Source: Spongilla lacustris (Eukaryota; Porifera; Demospongiae; Spongillida; Spongillidae). Taken from it: 64,000 bases of DNA. Below the pieces are notes generated by a model. It worked only from the letters and a program-made list of their open reading frames with translations. It was not told the DNA's origin and ran no database searches. The translations under genes and the position numbers were made by a program. The DNA lies in assembly GCA_949361645.1 (NCBI GenBank), contig OX442415.1, forward strand, positions 17,511,269-17,575,268, given 5' to 3'. Shown in pieces: positions 23,311 through 36,254 of the stretch; position 1 is the first letter of the stretch, and every line of letters starts with the position of its first letter.

Positions 23311-23592
23311 TTGGAACCATTTTTTGGGATCTGCACTGTCGATGCCTATATGGCCTACAAATATGAGTCTGAGCAGGCTTTTTCAGATCCCAAAGAGGTT
23401 GATAGCTTTATTGCATTCATTGGCAAACTGGGTCACCAGCTGATTCTTAATGAATTCCTAGAAGATGGGCGAACAGTTTGCCGACATTCAAATGAAGAGG
23501 AAGTCATTGAGGAGGCAACTATAATTCTATTTCTAGATGTACATATATGTAAATGTATTATTTTTTCTCTGCATTTTAGGCCTATGACGGTC
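23311..23592 (+). pseudogene. Possible piggyBac/IS4-type transposase C-terminal remnant (R2)
   Basis: The plus-strand frame EPFFGICTVDAYMAYKYESE continues with SDPKEVDSFIAFIGKL and LILNEFLEDGRTVCRHSN, then reaches a possible GT/AG intron (a short TTTTCTCTGCATTTTAG stretch before 23580). The pattern of a V-D strand, a lysine-rich loop and an amphipathic acidic helix is like the end of the catalytic domain in piggyBac-derived transposases. No N-terminal part survives nearby. R3 has lost this region entirely and R4 is cut before it. The assignment is tentative. Confidence 0.35.
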
Positions 23593-25962
23593 ACACTACT
23601 CACCACTAATTATATACAACCAATGTATCAGATGAAAACTGAATCAACACCTTATGTGCAATGAAAGTGCACAGCATGCCATTCGAAATGCTTCTACTGC
23701 TGTTGGTTGCAGTAATATTGCTGCAAACACAATAATGGTATTCAATAATCCGCGATGAGAAAGGGTTAACCAATTCAAAGTATGTATGTGTAATTACTAT
23801 TTTATATCCATGTTTAACACTTAATAACACCGCATCCACGAGAGACACGGGGAAATGTTGGGCATTTGTGAATATTGATAATTCCCTCCTATGGTTTTTT
23901 TGACTGGAAAAAAATATGATCAGAAAGCTCACCCATTTGTAAATAGTAATTTCTACTTTTTCTGCAATGGTGCTCTATAAATAACTCCCTGTTACATGAA
24001 AATATCGAATGGGTACGTGATGTGGTAAATGCCCTCGCATACACTTTTTTCAGGGTCATGTTTCCCACCACCTTGAGTATTACTGAATCAAAATTGCTGG
24101 GTTATACAACTATAGGAGGGTACACAAATTCCTTTTTCAAACAAGCCAAAGCTTCTATTGCACTCGATTTCAGCAGTAAGGTACAAGACATTTTCGCTTG
24201 CAGTAGACAGGGGGCGTGGTCCACTCATCCAAAGTGCCAGCGAAGGCAGGTTTTGCAAGTTATCCAAAGTGCCAGCGAAGGCAGGTTTTGCAAGTTCTAC
24301 CAAAACATACAGTCTGTACCTGTCTGGATAAAGTCATGGTATGTTATTTAGTAAAACATTCTTTAAGTCCGCCCACGCAAAAATTCACTGGCGGTAATGC
24401 TGTTTTCTTATTTCATTACCTTGCACTGCATATCACACTGACCGTGAGAGTTGATAACTTAGAGCCATAATTTTAAACCATTTTCACATAGTTTCATACA
24501 GTTTTTATGCATTTATTGTAATGCTCTAGAAGCAATATGTTATTTTAAAAATCTGTACCTCTTACGCGATAACGCTAGAACCAATCAACTATGCAATTAT
24601 GTTTCGAGCCAATGGTATGTCTGTTTGAGATACAAAAAAATGCAACATGCCTCATAATGGTACATGTAGTGAAATCTCCACTTAAAACCAAATAATTCAA
24701 TCTAGAGGGAATTAATCATTTTTCAGTTTGCCCCAAAATAGACTAAATTTCACCGCGTTTCTCGTGGATGCGGTAATAAATAACCCTACATTTGTGTATT
24801 AAAATCATGAAATGTAATTGGTTAATGGAAAGAGCGCTCATAAACTCACAGTGCCAAGTAGAATTGGGTATGACTAGCTCAAATATAAATTCTCCTCCTG
24901 AATGCTAATTTTACTCTTCATGTAAATGCAATCATTTATAGTTTGAAGCACAATGTATGCCCCCTGAAATAGAGCACATATGTGTGTGAAGTTAAAAGCA
25001 AAAAAAAAAAACAAAAAAAAAACAACTTCTCCACTTAATTTACAAAAAAAAACTCATTCTGCTACAGTAATATCGAAAAATAAATGAATTGTTAATGGTA
25101 GATCGAACAAACACCTACATGTAGCCTTGTAGGCAAAAAGTGCTGTTTTAGCCTACGTGTAGGTGTTCTATTGCAACCTGTGGTCCTTGCATTTTAAAAT
25201 GTTGAACTAGAATAATGTAACATCATAGGGCTTCGTTTTTAATTTGCTTTGGAGCTCATTCTACCATTGGCTCTTTAGATACACAATTAAGATGGAGGAG
25301 TGTACAAAAATTGCCTACAATCCTAATGAAAGGTAGGAAATCATGTGTGTTTAGCAAAAAGAGTTAAAAATTATATCTGCCTAAAAAAGCGAAGAATGCT
25401 TCTTGTAAGTTTTTTGCAAATCTTGTAAGTTTTTTGCAAATCGGAACAACTCCAGCTAAATGAGGGGCATGCCCCAACAGCATACATAGCACTAGCAGCA
25501 TGTTGGCATTGTTTTCTGCCGCCACTTTGCAAGTAGCCTTCTTTGGTAAATTGATCCTCATTATTTCAAACGTTGGCTAAACTGTTTGTTCACTGTTTGG
25601 AAAACAAAAAGTGATTTGCAATGCCTACATGTATGCGTAGGTGACAATCTATCATTAAAGTGTTTTCTTCTTAACTACTATTTATCCAACTAAGATTGGA
25701 GACCATAAGTTGAAACATACAATGCTTATTTGAATTAATTTCGAAGTTGAAATGTAGTAGTTCTAGATCTAGGACCACTAATGTTCTAGATCTAGGACCA
25801 ATGCCTGGAGATTAACGGTTAGTTAGTGTGAGTTAAAAAAAAAAAGCAAATGTGCTAATGTTTCATGCAAGATACAACTCTCAGCCATTTTTAATGCACT
25901 CTATACACAGCCTTTCTCCATTATGTTTGTATACGCTGTGTACATTGGCCTATATATTATTA

Positions 25963-26766
25963 TATGGGACAGTTTCCGAGAAAATGGCCCTTCGTTTATA
26001 ATTATAAAATCTTATAATATTTGAATCGTAATAACTTCTGAACGGTTAAGGCTATCGACTTCCTATTGTCAACACTGCATACCACACCATTTCTCTACAG
26101 TAAAATACATTTTGGGGTCTTGCACTTGCTCCGTGCCAGTTTTGCAACGTCCGATACCCCACCAGGTTCAAACCCGCCATAACTTTCTGTAGGAGTAATT
26201 AATCACTTCAAATTCGGTTTGTATGTAGAGAGGTCCTATACCTATCTATTTGTTCTGTTCGTTAATTTTTATCCATCCGTTACGGAGATACAGTTGAACA
26301 AACTTTGTGCACATTTTCCCGCTCGATTCGCACCACTGATTTGGGCAAATTGCATTCTGCTCAATGTATGGAGAGGCGGGGATAATAACATTGGCGCGAA
26401 TCAAGCGGGAAAACATGCACGTAGTTTGTTCAACTGTATCTCCGTAACAAATGGCATAAAAATTAACAAACAGAACATATAGGACCTCTCCACTTACAAA
26501 CCGAATTTGAAGCGATTTGAATACTCCTACAGAAGGTTATGTTGGGTTTGAACCCGGTGGGGTATCGAACGTTGCAATACTGGCACGGAGCAAGTGCAAG
26601 ATCCCAAAATGTATTTTACCGTAGAGAAATGGTGTGGTATGAAGTGTTCAAAATAGAAAGTCGATAGCCTTAACCGTTCGGAAGGTATTATGATTCAAAT
26701 GGAAAGCAATTTTATAAGATTTTATAATCATAAACGAAGGGCCATTTTTCCGGAAACTGTCCCATA
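25963..26766. mobile_element. Foldback element FB1
   Basis: The ends are TATGGGACAGTTTCCG and CGGAAACTGTCCCATA. The two halves are complementary over about 370 bp with scattered mismatches and a short centre around 26350-26395. TA borders both ends, which is compatible with a TA-type target duplication, as in Tc1/mariner-like MITEs, but the empty site is not available. There is no coding capacity: the frame at 26219 is a product of the symmetric arms. Other copies are FB2 and FB3. Confidence 0.85.
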
Positions 26767-27229
26767 TGATGTATGTATTCCTTCACTCGCTGTATACCAT
26801 TTAGTGAATCCAAGTCAACGAGCTAACTATTGCCTTGGTGAGGACATGACCCATGCTGCATGGACAGTCTGGCCAGTATGTGCGCGTGGAGCTTTGAGCA
26901 CCCCTTAGTAGAATTTACAGGGTTTGAAATATACAGGCTGCTTTTTTCAGCACGCAGGTAGCCCAATACTTATACCTGCACTTGGTACAGGTGAACATTC
27001 TAGCGGTTAATATGCACGCAGCATAAACAATATGCATATGCGTAAGTAATAAGTTACATAGCTTGGTTAAAAAGTACTGATATGCATGTATGCAAGCACA
27101 AGTGAGTACCCACAAGAGTGCTGTCTTGTTAAGTTACTCGCAAGTGCTGTCTCGTTCACGTTTAGCAACTTTCGTCCACACACTTAATAATTCAAAGGTA
27201 GACCACCTGCCATACACATCAAATTCATT

Positions 27230-27625
27230 TCGATACTCTTGAGGGAGAATATCACACAATTGCACAAATGATGATACCTCACACATGCATCATATACAAT
27301 ATATCACATAGCTTCCCCACACAGAACATATCCACAACAGTCCCACACACACAATCACTCAGTGGACATCAACTTGTGTTGTGTAGCCTGACTTTGATGC
27401 ACACTGAAAGTTCACAATGCTTTATGTGGATCCCATGCCCTACACTGACACAGCATCAAATTCATCTCCTAAGGGGGGGAGGGGGGGGGGGGGGAGAGAG
27501 AGATTAGGATGATATCAGACCAGAGATAGCACACAATGATAGTTGCATATGCTTCTACCATGCATTCTACCATGCAACCCACATTGCTCATCAATGTCAT
27601 ACAGCCTCCCCAAACTGAAATAGAA
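27230..27625 (-). repeat. Exon-like repeated blocks in S1 (inverted)
   Basis: The block contains reverse complements of GTTCTGTGTGGGGAAGC and of GTTTGGGGAGGCTGTATGAC, the two tandem S-type blocks best read on the plus strand in S2 at 53220-53650. A G-run and GAGAGA tract at 27474-27504 lies between them. Confidence 0.45.
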
Positions 27626-29869
27626 CACCTAACTTCCAAACAACACAGAAATGATGTAATCAACTATGTTGTTGCCAACAGCATTGCATGGGTAATGATC
27701 AGCAGAAGCTAAGCTCAGAAACCCTACTGCTACGTGTAGCACACTAATAGTGCAGCACATTACATAGTGAAATTAATGAAGGGAAATAATGCACGTAAAT
27801 CAAGGTGATACCACGTGTCTTCCCTCCCGCTCTCTCTAGCTCTCCCCATTTCATCTTCCAGAACAACCACTGTCTCTTACATGCGCTTGACTTACGTCAT
27901 AGCAAAACCACATCCATATTGAGCCCAAATGTTGCATGTGATCAGATCCACAAACAAATCTGAGCCCCTTTCCTCGTCATCTGTTAATATTAAACACGTT
28001 AATACCAATTACGTCGCTGTGAGCTCGGGTTACATCATGTACCGTCTTAATGATGACTCCAAATTTCCACAACGGAGTATTTCTGCAGTTTTCAAGTGCT
28101 TTTCGCACCCTGGTCTGCCAGGTCGGACTGCGAGCGTTTGTTGTTGACGCGACGCCATTTTAATACGCGCACGTGGCTTTGTGGTCTACGGTGAATTCAT
28201 TTGATACTGGTAAGTAGTTTCGGATAAATCGTTGAACAGTTCATGTCATGACTGATGTCAAACGTTAACAACTATGGAGCAAACTTGCTATTTAAAGTTT
28301 AGGCAAGTTTCGAAGCAATATAAGAAGATTTTTTTTTAAAAAGGCCTTGAATGAGCCAGTGTCATAGATTCATAGTCAGTAGTAGTAGTAGCTAAACGCT
28401 GGCCAATAATTCGCGCCAAGATAAATAATATCACAATCTACTTGCTACTTACACAGATTGATAATTAGTGCACAACCATGATGGAGGAACACTTTTTTGC
28501 TGAATGCACCTGAAATGGTACTGACCACTGTTGGAGTTTGTATTACATTGTATTCTGGTAACGGTAACCTACTTGTGCATATTAATATATTACATTTATT
28601 TCAAAGCTGGGAAACCTTTTATGCAACCCCAATATGATATGGGTATGAAGTGGTGGACTGGTGGTATTTTCAAATATTGTATCACACACTGTACTCAGCA
28701 AGTGGAGCTCTAGCTTGTTCTTTAAATTCTCACCAGTTGAAAGCATTACTTAGTACATACACGAGCATTTCATTTAAAAAAAAAAAATAATGTATGGCTG
28801 AAATCTGATACGAGAGTCTGAAATATATTGAGATAAATAGGATCCATATAGTCTGAGTGTATATAGTAATGTCACATAAACACAAATTCACATTGTTTGT
28901 CGTGCCTGGCATACTTCAGGAATAAGGAAGGTTATTCCCAAACTTGGATGTTCTTTTACTACCCAAGCCTGTTCAGTGATACGAAGATAGAAATATTGCA
29001 ACCTGTACCGCCTAAATCCCCCATGTTGCATGGAGTGTTAATTGGACAAGTGGCAAAGATGAACCTTAAGCTTACATGTAATTACTGATCAGTTACGGAA
29101 AGCACACACACGCATTGGAAGTAATTGCCACTTACTGTTACATCCTCTGACAGTGTTGATTGGTATATAGGTAATTCCCTGATCCATTAGTCAGTTTGTT
29201 ATTTAGCATAATCCATATGATTGATAAATTTAATAATCTATATTGCTTGTAAGCATCAGCTTTCCTTGACCAAAAATGTTGCCAGTATGTTCCATTCAAA
29301 CGGTACTGAATAATATTATAAGAAACATTCGGATGCAGACATTTCACCACCTGCCTTTACTTAGCATGATATGTGTCCCAATGATAGATTAATATGCCTT
29401 CTGCACTTCAGCTTATCGGCTAAAGATTAGCAAATTATAAAAAAGATTGTGAGCTGATTAACTAATAAAGATCTTGTCTGATAGTGCTTTTTTATTGAGA
29501 CACGTACTTCAGTAATGAGCTATCATTATCATCACTGTTCAGCTGTGCAGATGTTATTAGTTTGGATGACATAATGAGAATGATGTAGGCAGCTGCAGGA
29601 AGAACAGTATAGGAAAACAATCGGGCGAGTCATCTTAGTATGGAATGTAGTTACATTCTATACGGGGGGGGGGGGGGGGACAATTTACCCTCATGAGCTA
29701 CATGTATACAAGTTTTGTAACGTATAGATGTCAGTTAAATTCTGAACTAACTCGTAGGCCAAGGAATTAAATGTGTCCCAGGACAGTTTGCTCTTTGCCA
29801 CGAATTGATGTGCCCTATGATTTCAATATGAACTGCCATAACATAAATTAATATGCCCCCCCAAAAAAA

Positions 29870-31755
29870 AAAATTTTGTAATGTCATAGCTATATCCCAT
29901 GGGCATCACATTTGACTCGACTGGTAGGTATGAGTCTCAATTCACCTTTAGCAAGCATTACTTCTATAGAGTACTAACTTGAGATGTCAAGCATGCACTT
30001 CTAGCTGCTAGATTTACTGCACTTCAAGCTGCTATAGGATGGAGTATAAAAGACTGCGAAACATGGGTCTAACAATAATAAAGCCCTATATTTAGCAAGT
30101 TGTAGTTTATAATAAGCTTCATATAGGATCATTTTGAAAACACCAACTTTCTAAAGAATGCTTTTGTACTTACTTGTATATGTTATCAGTTGGGAACAAT
30201 TCCATGCAAAAAGATCCATCAACAATAAAAATGTAGAATTGATTCTTCTCAATTGAGCTGGGTCCATGCATAGATCCTGTTCAGTTATAATTATGCCAAC
30301 ATGATCTCGAGCCATTGTCCGTTTCTCTTTGTCATGTGCATTGTTTCTAGACGTGTAGTTTACTTATTGCTAAGATTGTGTGTTCAATTTATGTGTGCAT
30401 TTCCATTGTACCTTAATGGTGTCATTGTGAGGCCTTTTCATAATCACCCTCAATTATACAATGTATTCACTTGTTTTTTCACCCGGCACAATTGTCTAGT
30501 AACAGTTTGCAAAGCTGACATTAATATTTAATCACCAATTCACTTATCTGTCAACAAATTTATCACTGCAAAGCTGACAAATGCAATGCTATGGATGTCA
30601 AGAGGATGAACGTAAGTCGTGCTGTACACCATCTGCTATGGAAGGTACGTACTGTGTCAAACCGAGTCATAATTATTATTTTATTGTTTGGAAGCAGAAA
30701 GTGGACCATTCTATATACATATTCAAATCCTCCTGCAATGTATACATGTATAAGATAATACATTATGCACGTATACGATGCAAAGTAATCATACGCATGT
30801 AACACGGGATGTAAGTTATCTATTTTATTATGCATAATTTAATTTATACAATGATACTGCATGTTAATATTACATACATTTGCATGCGAAGCAGGGTCAC
30901 TGAATATTATATATAGGACTGTATGTTTTTCAGTGTATCATGGCCCTTGCTTTCGCACTGACCAGTGTCAAATTCATCATATGCATGTGGGAGTCGGACA
31001 ACAAAGACCTCACAGCAAATCTGGTGCATGGCCTAAGTGAAGTATATGTTGAGCCTTGATCACATGTAGGTTGCATATATCTACACAGTGCCATTGGGAT
31101 ACAAACCCTGCAGGTTGTAAGCTCGCTTCAATTCTAGTCACATCTCAAAAGTTTTACTTTGCCGGGTGTTTATTCCACATACAATTTAATATTTTTGCTG
31201 CATGCATTATCAGCTAGCAGCTAGAAGTACAGTTCATCCTAGCAGCTTGAAGTGCAGTGCATCCTAGTAGCTGGACTGAAGTGCATCTCAGAAGTATACC
31301 TCCATGCATGCTGCAAGGGACTGATCAAGGTTTTTTGAATTTGAATTTATGAATGAGACTCATACCTCAGAGTATACCAGTCAAGAGAATTAGTCACAAT
31401 GGGATCTATAGCTATGACATTAAAAGTGCTATTTGGGGGTAGTATCTAAAATGGATCATTTAATTAGAGACCAACAAATTGGCGATTGTGGTCTAGGGTT
31501 TGATGATGGAGCAGCAATCAATCTCTGTACACGGACAACAAAGTGACATTTTAATCATGTTTTCAGTAATAATTATTTATTATGATGTATATTGAACTTT
31601 GTGTACTAATACATTTATTGTGGATTCTAAAAATTTTTTTTTACAAACCAAGAGACCAAAAAAATTGTGACTAGTTAAGAATAAATCATCATTCACATGC
31701 AGAGAAATCTCAGTTTTTGAATTATTTCATTCGACAATCACTGAAATGTAGGCAT
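29870..31755 (-). mobile_element. Inverted-repeat element V inside T2
   Basis: The arms are at 29880-30060 and about 31200-31755. They share ACTCGACTGGTAGGTATGAG-type words, the AGCTGCTAG words and the outer CTGAAATGTAGG end on the T side. The outermost part on the S1 side is absent next to an A-run at 29861-29872. It includes the second decayed integrase exon. Confidence 0.55.
30560..30732 (-). pseudogene. Second decayed integrase C-terminal exon (T2)
   Basis: This is the minus-strand counterpart of 18613-18790. It begins with GAGGATTTGAATATG after a TTGCAG acceptor-like site and reaches the same frame-breaking deletions, so the decay predates the duplication of T. Confidence 0.65.
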
Positions 31756-32335
31756 GCATGTATTGCCTTGATTACTCCTTCCAATATTTAGCCTCCTCAT
31801 TCATCAGTGTTTTCAATAGTGCAACCACTGGCACTATAGTGGAGGAAGCTTCAGATATCTTACTGTATTTGTATTCTACAAGAAGCCATTATTTCATACA
31901 AGGTAGAGAGATTTGGTGTCTCCATTTATTGTTAATATGTTCTTTTGTATCCATATATTTAATTTCTGGTGGTGTTTCGGAAATATTGAGTGATCACTCA
32001 AGGGAATTGTATTGTAGCTAGTGCTGCCGCGATATGGTTCTTTGCCGATATCGTCTATATCGCGATATTTCATTGTCGAATTATTTGTCAATAATCACAG
32101 TTTTCAAGTTGAAGCTGCGTTGTTGGTGACACAAGAACCAACACATAAACCGTCCTCAGTATCATGCTGTGGGGCTGCATGCAGGGGAGAGGGAGGGAAT
32201 CTCCACAATCATGAACTTTTACGTGACAATATTTCATGCAGGAAATAATACGGTGAAAAAAAAAGTTTCATTCATGCACATGCATTTTCTTTCTCCACAA
32301 TCTACTAGTAACAAATTGCACATTTCAACATTCAC

Positions 32336-32557
32336 TTACAATCTACTACTAACAAATTGCAAAGCTGTCATGTACAAGTCAATTCGATGGTTAAAACTGT
32401 GGTCAAGAGGATGAACAGTTTCCTGCAAGTCATGTAATACACCATCTGGTAAAGGAGCTATAGATTGAATACAAGGTACTGTGACTTCATAATCATCATC
32501 GTTTCTGGAAACAGCAAGTGGACCATTCCAGTCGATACCATAAGTATTCAAATCCTC
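32336..32557 (-). pseudogene. Integrase-type transposase, C-terminal exon (T2)
   Basis: The exon starts (minus strand) at 32557 after TTTTGCAG and ends at TAA 32336-32338. It encodes EDLNTYGIDWNGPLAV and ends in YMTALQFVSSRL. The frame is intact over 73 residues. The intron before it is interrupted by the 9.4 kb insertion, so its catalytic exon now lies about 10 kb away at 42527-43024. Confidence 0.8.
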
Positions 32558-32713
32558 CTGCAAAACAATATATAATTCACATAATCATGTGTGTAAGTAT
32601 ATGTACCAAATTTATTTCCCTTCAAGTCATATCTGTATACAGTATAGCTGGGGTAAGCATATTATTGTGCGGGCAAGTCTTAGTAACTAGCTATTAGGCA
32701 TACAATATATTAC

Positions 32714-32810
32714 CTGTATGGTGTTGATAGCAACACCATACAGTAAAGTCATATAGTTTCGGCATGCAGCTTCAGAGCTCTGCAGCTGCATGCCGAAACT
32801 ATATGACTTT
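32714..32810. repeat. Paired perfect hairpins in the integrase intron (T2)
   Basis: Hairpin one: CTGTATGGTGTTG at 32714-32726 and CAACACCATACAG at 32731-32743 around a 4-base loop. Hairpin two: 27-bp perfect arms at 32745-32771 and 32784-32810. They are one base apart. The 9.4 kb insertion begins 15 bp beyond the second hairpin. Confidence 0.92.
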
Positions 32811-33264
32811 AGAGTGTACATTCAACATATGGAGAAATGGCCCATACATAGGCGGTCATCATGCTTTTATTTTTAAATTGAATTTTAAACACATTTATAA
32901 TTTACTATAAATCGTTCTGATTGTGAATATGTGTTTTATATAATTATGACATGAACCATTCGTGTTCTAAAATCAAGACAAAAAATTAATTTCTACCGCG
33001 CATAATTTATTCATAAACAATAATAATTATGTCATACTTGCGTCATCTGGGATTAAGTTACAGTTATTGCGTACGTTGCAACTAGTTAACTGTTAATTGC
33101 AGATGAATTATTAACGATAATAGCTTTGGAGATGTGGAGGCAGCAATAAACGGATTGCCCTGCATGATTTCAACTTCTGAGATTCAGGTGTTTTGGTGAG
33201 TATACTGTGTGAATTTAGTATGTGCAGAACAGGCATATATTCGATGCAGTGAAGGGGGAGGAGA

Positions 33265-33655
33265 TATGGCCTTCTCCCTATACTAGTACTGTATGGAATT
33301 CTCCCTGTACTGTTGGCCTTCTCTTTATAATAAGCTGCGCGCTTATACTGTTGGCCTTCTCCCTATACTGTTGGCCTTCTCTCTATACTGTTGGCCTTCT
33401 CCCTATACTGTTGGCCTTCTCCCTATACTGTTGGCCTGCTCCCTATATACTCTTGGCCTTCTCCCTATACTGTTGACCCTTCTCCCTATAAGGTTGACCT
33501 TATCCCTATACAGTTGGCCGTCTCCCTATGCTGTTGGCTTTCTCCCTATACTGTTGACTTTCTACCTACATGTGTACTGTCGGCCTTATCCCTATACTAT
33601 TTCCTATACAGTTGGCCTTCTCCCTATACTATTGGCTTTCTCCATATATGAACCA
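33265..33655 (+). repeat. 20-bp minisatellite (GGCCTTCTCCCTATACTGTT)
   Basis: About 16 units of 20 bp, with deletions of 2-10 bp in some. Overlapping Leu/Pro/Tyr-rich frames result from the repeat, since 20 is not a multiple of three. The same unit reappears at 35222-35322. Confidence 0.92.
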
Positions 33656-34017
33656 CTGAGCATTGTCCATTTGTGTAGCATCTCTGTCCCTTTGTTTACC
33701 ATGTGTATAGCTGACCTGTGGGACACACACACCACACACGTGCATGGACACTTCCAGCAAGTCACGCACGCTCAGTTACAGTGTGGACACTCAATGTAGT
33801 AGCTCTACTGGTGGCGATGCACATATTCACAAGTGTCTCCATCATGTGCACACTACACACGCTGATGTAGAGCTGTGTATTGTGTGCTTCAAACATGGGC
33901 ACACACACCAATGATGTCCACACATATACCTGTACACAGTGGTACTTACATGTACATCCAAATACATCAGATATAAATAATAATAATTTGGACACAAACA
34001 CACACATGCATGTACAT

Positions 34018-34018
<1 letters not shown>

Positions 34019-34084
<66 letters not shown>
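34019..34084 (+). repeat. (CA)n microsatellite
   Basis: About 66 bases of CA repeats with one TA interruption near 34056. Predicted His/Thr or Cys/Val peptides here are artefacts. Confidence 0.95.
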
Positions 34085-35221
34085 GATTGCTGTACAACCA
34101 CAACAAGACACAGCAATCTACCAGGAGAGAGCTACCATACTACTGGAGGAGCAGAGGATCAATGAAGACCTACTACATGTAACTGCAGTACTACAAACCA
34201 AAGTATTTACTGGTCTGGCTACTTCCCCAGTCCTTTGAACACAGTGACGACAGATAACAGGTGTGTGAATGGCTGTTTGGGGGCTATTGTGATGGTGGTT
34301 ACGTGCACTAGAGTACGCATGGTATTTTTGGACATGCTAATTTTTGTTTGCATGCATTGGTGTTGAGAACACTTCCTCACTCCCCTGGAGGAGTGTTGGT
34401 GGTGTCATTGGATCACCTCTCCAAATCCCCCAGAAGGGGGGAGGTATCCTTTGTACACATACAATGCATCACTTGGGTGATGGCTCCATCAGAAGTCTTT
34501 GAACATGCATGTTAAAGTACTTCTGTTTAAGGGCCTGGAGAGGTACATTAACTTGTACATGTACTCTTTGTTACATGTACTATTGTCTATCTTTATAGAC
34601 ACCATCTACTGTTACATAATCCTGTACCTAGTATATGTACCCAGGACTAATTTCAAAAATGCTCTCATCTGGTGGCTACCAGATACAGGTATAAACCCTA
34701 ACCCTGACTACCTACACAAAAGTTCAGGTAAATTTAATATTACTACATTTACATATGAGGCTGTGCTTTAAAAGGCTACCATGCGCTATATTCATTTGAG
34801 TTGCATGCAACATGTTACCTACATGTACGTGTGGTCACCTTAACCCTTCTATACATGTATGTAGCCAAGTCATCGTATGCCCTTCATGCAACTTTTTTGG
34901 CTGTAGGTCACTACATGTACATGCAGTGGTACTTCAAAGTAGTGATTTTAGTGGTTACCTAAGTTTTGCAAAGCAACCACATCCATTGTGTGGACAACGA
35001 AACCACAAGCCAGCCTTAAGCTGGTTTTGGCCCCTACTGGCCTAACAAGGGATAATGGTTCTGGGGCTATGCCAAAGCTTCATAAATGCAGGTTGGCCCA
35101 TGCCCATTTAGTGTTTGCATTAGTTATCACAAATAGAATAACCTTATGGGCCCACTTCGTACATACATATATGGACACACCTCCCTTGACTACTTACATG
35201 TACATGTACATGTTATATACT

Positions 35222-35322
35222 ATACTGTTGGTCAGTTGGCCTTCTCCCTATACAGTGGCCTTCTCCCTATACAGTGGCCTTCTCCCTATACAGTTGGCCT
35301 TCTCCCTATATTGTTGGCCTTC
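35222..35322 (+). repeat. Second cluster of the 20-bp minisatellite unit
   Basis: Four to five units of CCTTCTCCCTATACAGTTGG type, 1.6 kb from the main array and in the same orientation. Confidence 0.85.
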
Positions 35323-35742
35323 CCTAAAGGTTTTCATTTTTAGTATGCACGGCATTACATGTAGTACCTTGCTCTCATTACTGTCAACAGAAAGGCTCTC
35401 AACTGTAGTACTCCAAGCCTAGCTGGCAACAAGTAGACAGGCAATAGAATAACCCTGGGGCTCACCAAAAATGTACATACATGTATGGACACAAGTAGTA
35501 GTGCTGCACATCTGTTAACATACTATGAACTTCCAGGACACAGCTATTCCCTAGGACAACCAGCAAAACCAGGCCTAGGGGTTGTATTTGCACAAAGATG
35601 CATGGCATTGTGCATGAGATTATTCACTGTATGTACATGTACAGACCTAGACCTTTTATCAGCACAGTCTGGCCACACAACAAAATTCATAACATTGGGC
35701 CTTTGTTACTTTGTACAAACATCAAGATCAGCAGGTGTTTAT

Positions 35743-35762
35743 GTACACACACACATACATGT

Positions 35763-35809
<47 letters not shown>

Positions 35810-35856
35810 CACACACACACGTACACACACACACACGCACACACACACACACACAC
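35743..35856 (+). repeat. (CA)n microsatellite with ACATGTAC interruptions
   Basis: About 110 bases of CA repeats broken by three short CATGTAC or CACGTAC words. Confidence 0.93.
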
Positions 35857-36254
35857 ATCAGCTGAACGTGGGGGAGGAGGAGGCAGGAATAGGCAACATC
35901 TGCCAGTATCACTTACGGTTTCCACTCATGCATTTGCTACAGATGTTACGTGTACAAGAAGCACACCATTACATGCAAGTACTTCCTATAACACCAGGGA
36001 TTTACCGCACCTACCCCCTGGTGTACATGTGGCATGTCACTTGCTGTTCTGTCAATTAATCCAGGGTTCACAAACATGCCATTTAACTGTACATATGAAG
36101 GGAAGACTTCCTACAATAATACTGCAGCAATGGAAGTAGAACATCATAACACAAACTTTCATGAATCCCTCAATTGTATTTAGCCAGTCAGACACTCAAT
36201 GTTTTGGCATATACAAAGTGCCACCACAACCTGTACAAAAAAAAACATAATACT

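Larger units (their letters stand above)
19441..25811 (+). mobile_element. Repeat block R, copy 2
   Basis: This is the reference orientation. It opens with five 21-bp units (TCGTATTCGGGTCGTGCC type), then GTTACAGCTCCGTAACAG and GGATCCAGGGAATTTG, and runs collinearly with R1 in reverse. It ends near the paired CTAGATCTAGG palindromes at 25775-25800. The tip seen in R4 (TATGGGGGGTGATCACTG) is missing, replaced by T1. It continues into S1, as R3 does into S2. R1 instead stops at this boundary, which marks the R/S border. Confidence 0.8.
25812..29865 (+). mobile_element. Repeat block S, copy 1
   Basis: A segment of about 4 kb matches 51076-54972 in reverse orientation. It joins R2 on the left and T2 on the right, in the same order as R3-S2-T3 on the other arm, although T3 and S2 are separated by 1.2 kb. 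It contains foldback element FB1, exon-like blocks related to R, and poly-G runs at 27474-27494 and 29665-29681. A frame at about 26690-26908 ending in MTHAAWTVWPVCARGALS is kept in both copies but is not recognised. No intact gene is seen. Confidence 0.75.
29866..32825 (-). mobile_element. Integrase-type block T, copy 2, distal part
   Basis: This is the reverse of T1/T3. It contains element V (to about 31755), the integrase C-terminal exon and the intron hairpins, then stops at 32825 where a 9.4 kb insertion begins. T2 resumes at 42211 with the next base of the T1 sequence, allowing for one ambiguous A. Confidence 0.8.

Noticed and set aside
26160..26560. tRNA-like B box (GGTTTGAACCC words) in the foldback element
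   Set aside because: No A box, acceptor stem or anticodon arm at the right spacing. The word is part of the long complementary arms.
28021..28147. Short conserved frame in S1 and S2 (YRLNDDSKFPQRSISAV) as a host exon
   Set aside because: It is conserved only between the two duplicated copies, with no recognisable domain or flanking exon. It is better treated as duplicated non-coding sequence.
35485..36139. His/Thr-repeat proteins over CA tracts (also 33762-34182, 40103-40699 and 13675-14046)
   Set aside because: Produced by dinucleotide microsatellites. No conserved domain lies outside the tracts.
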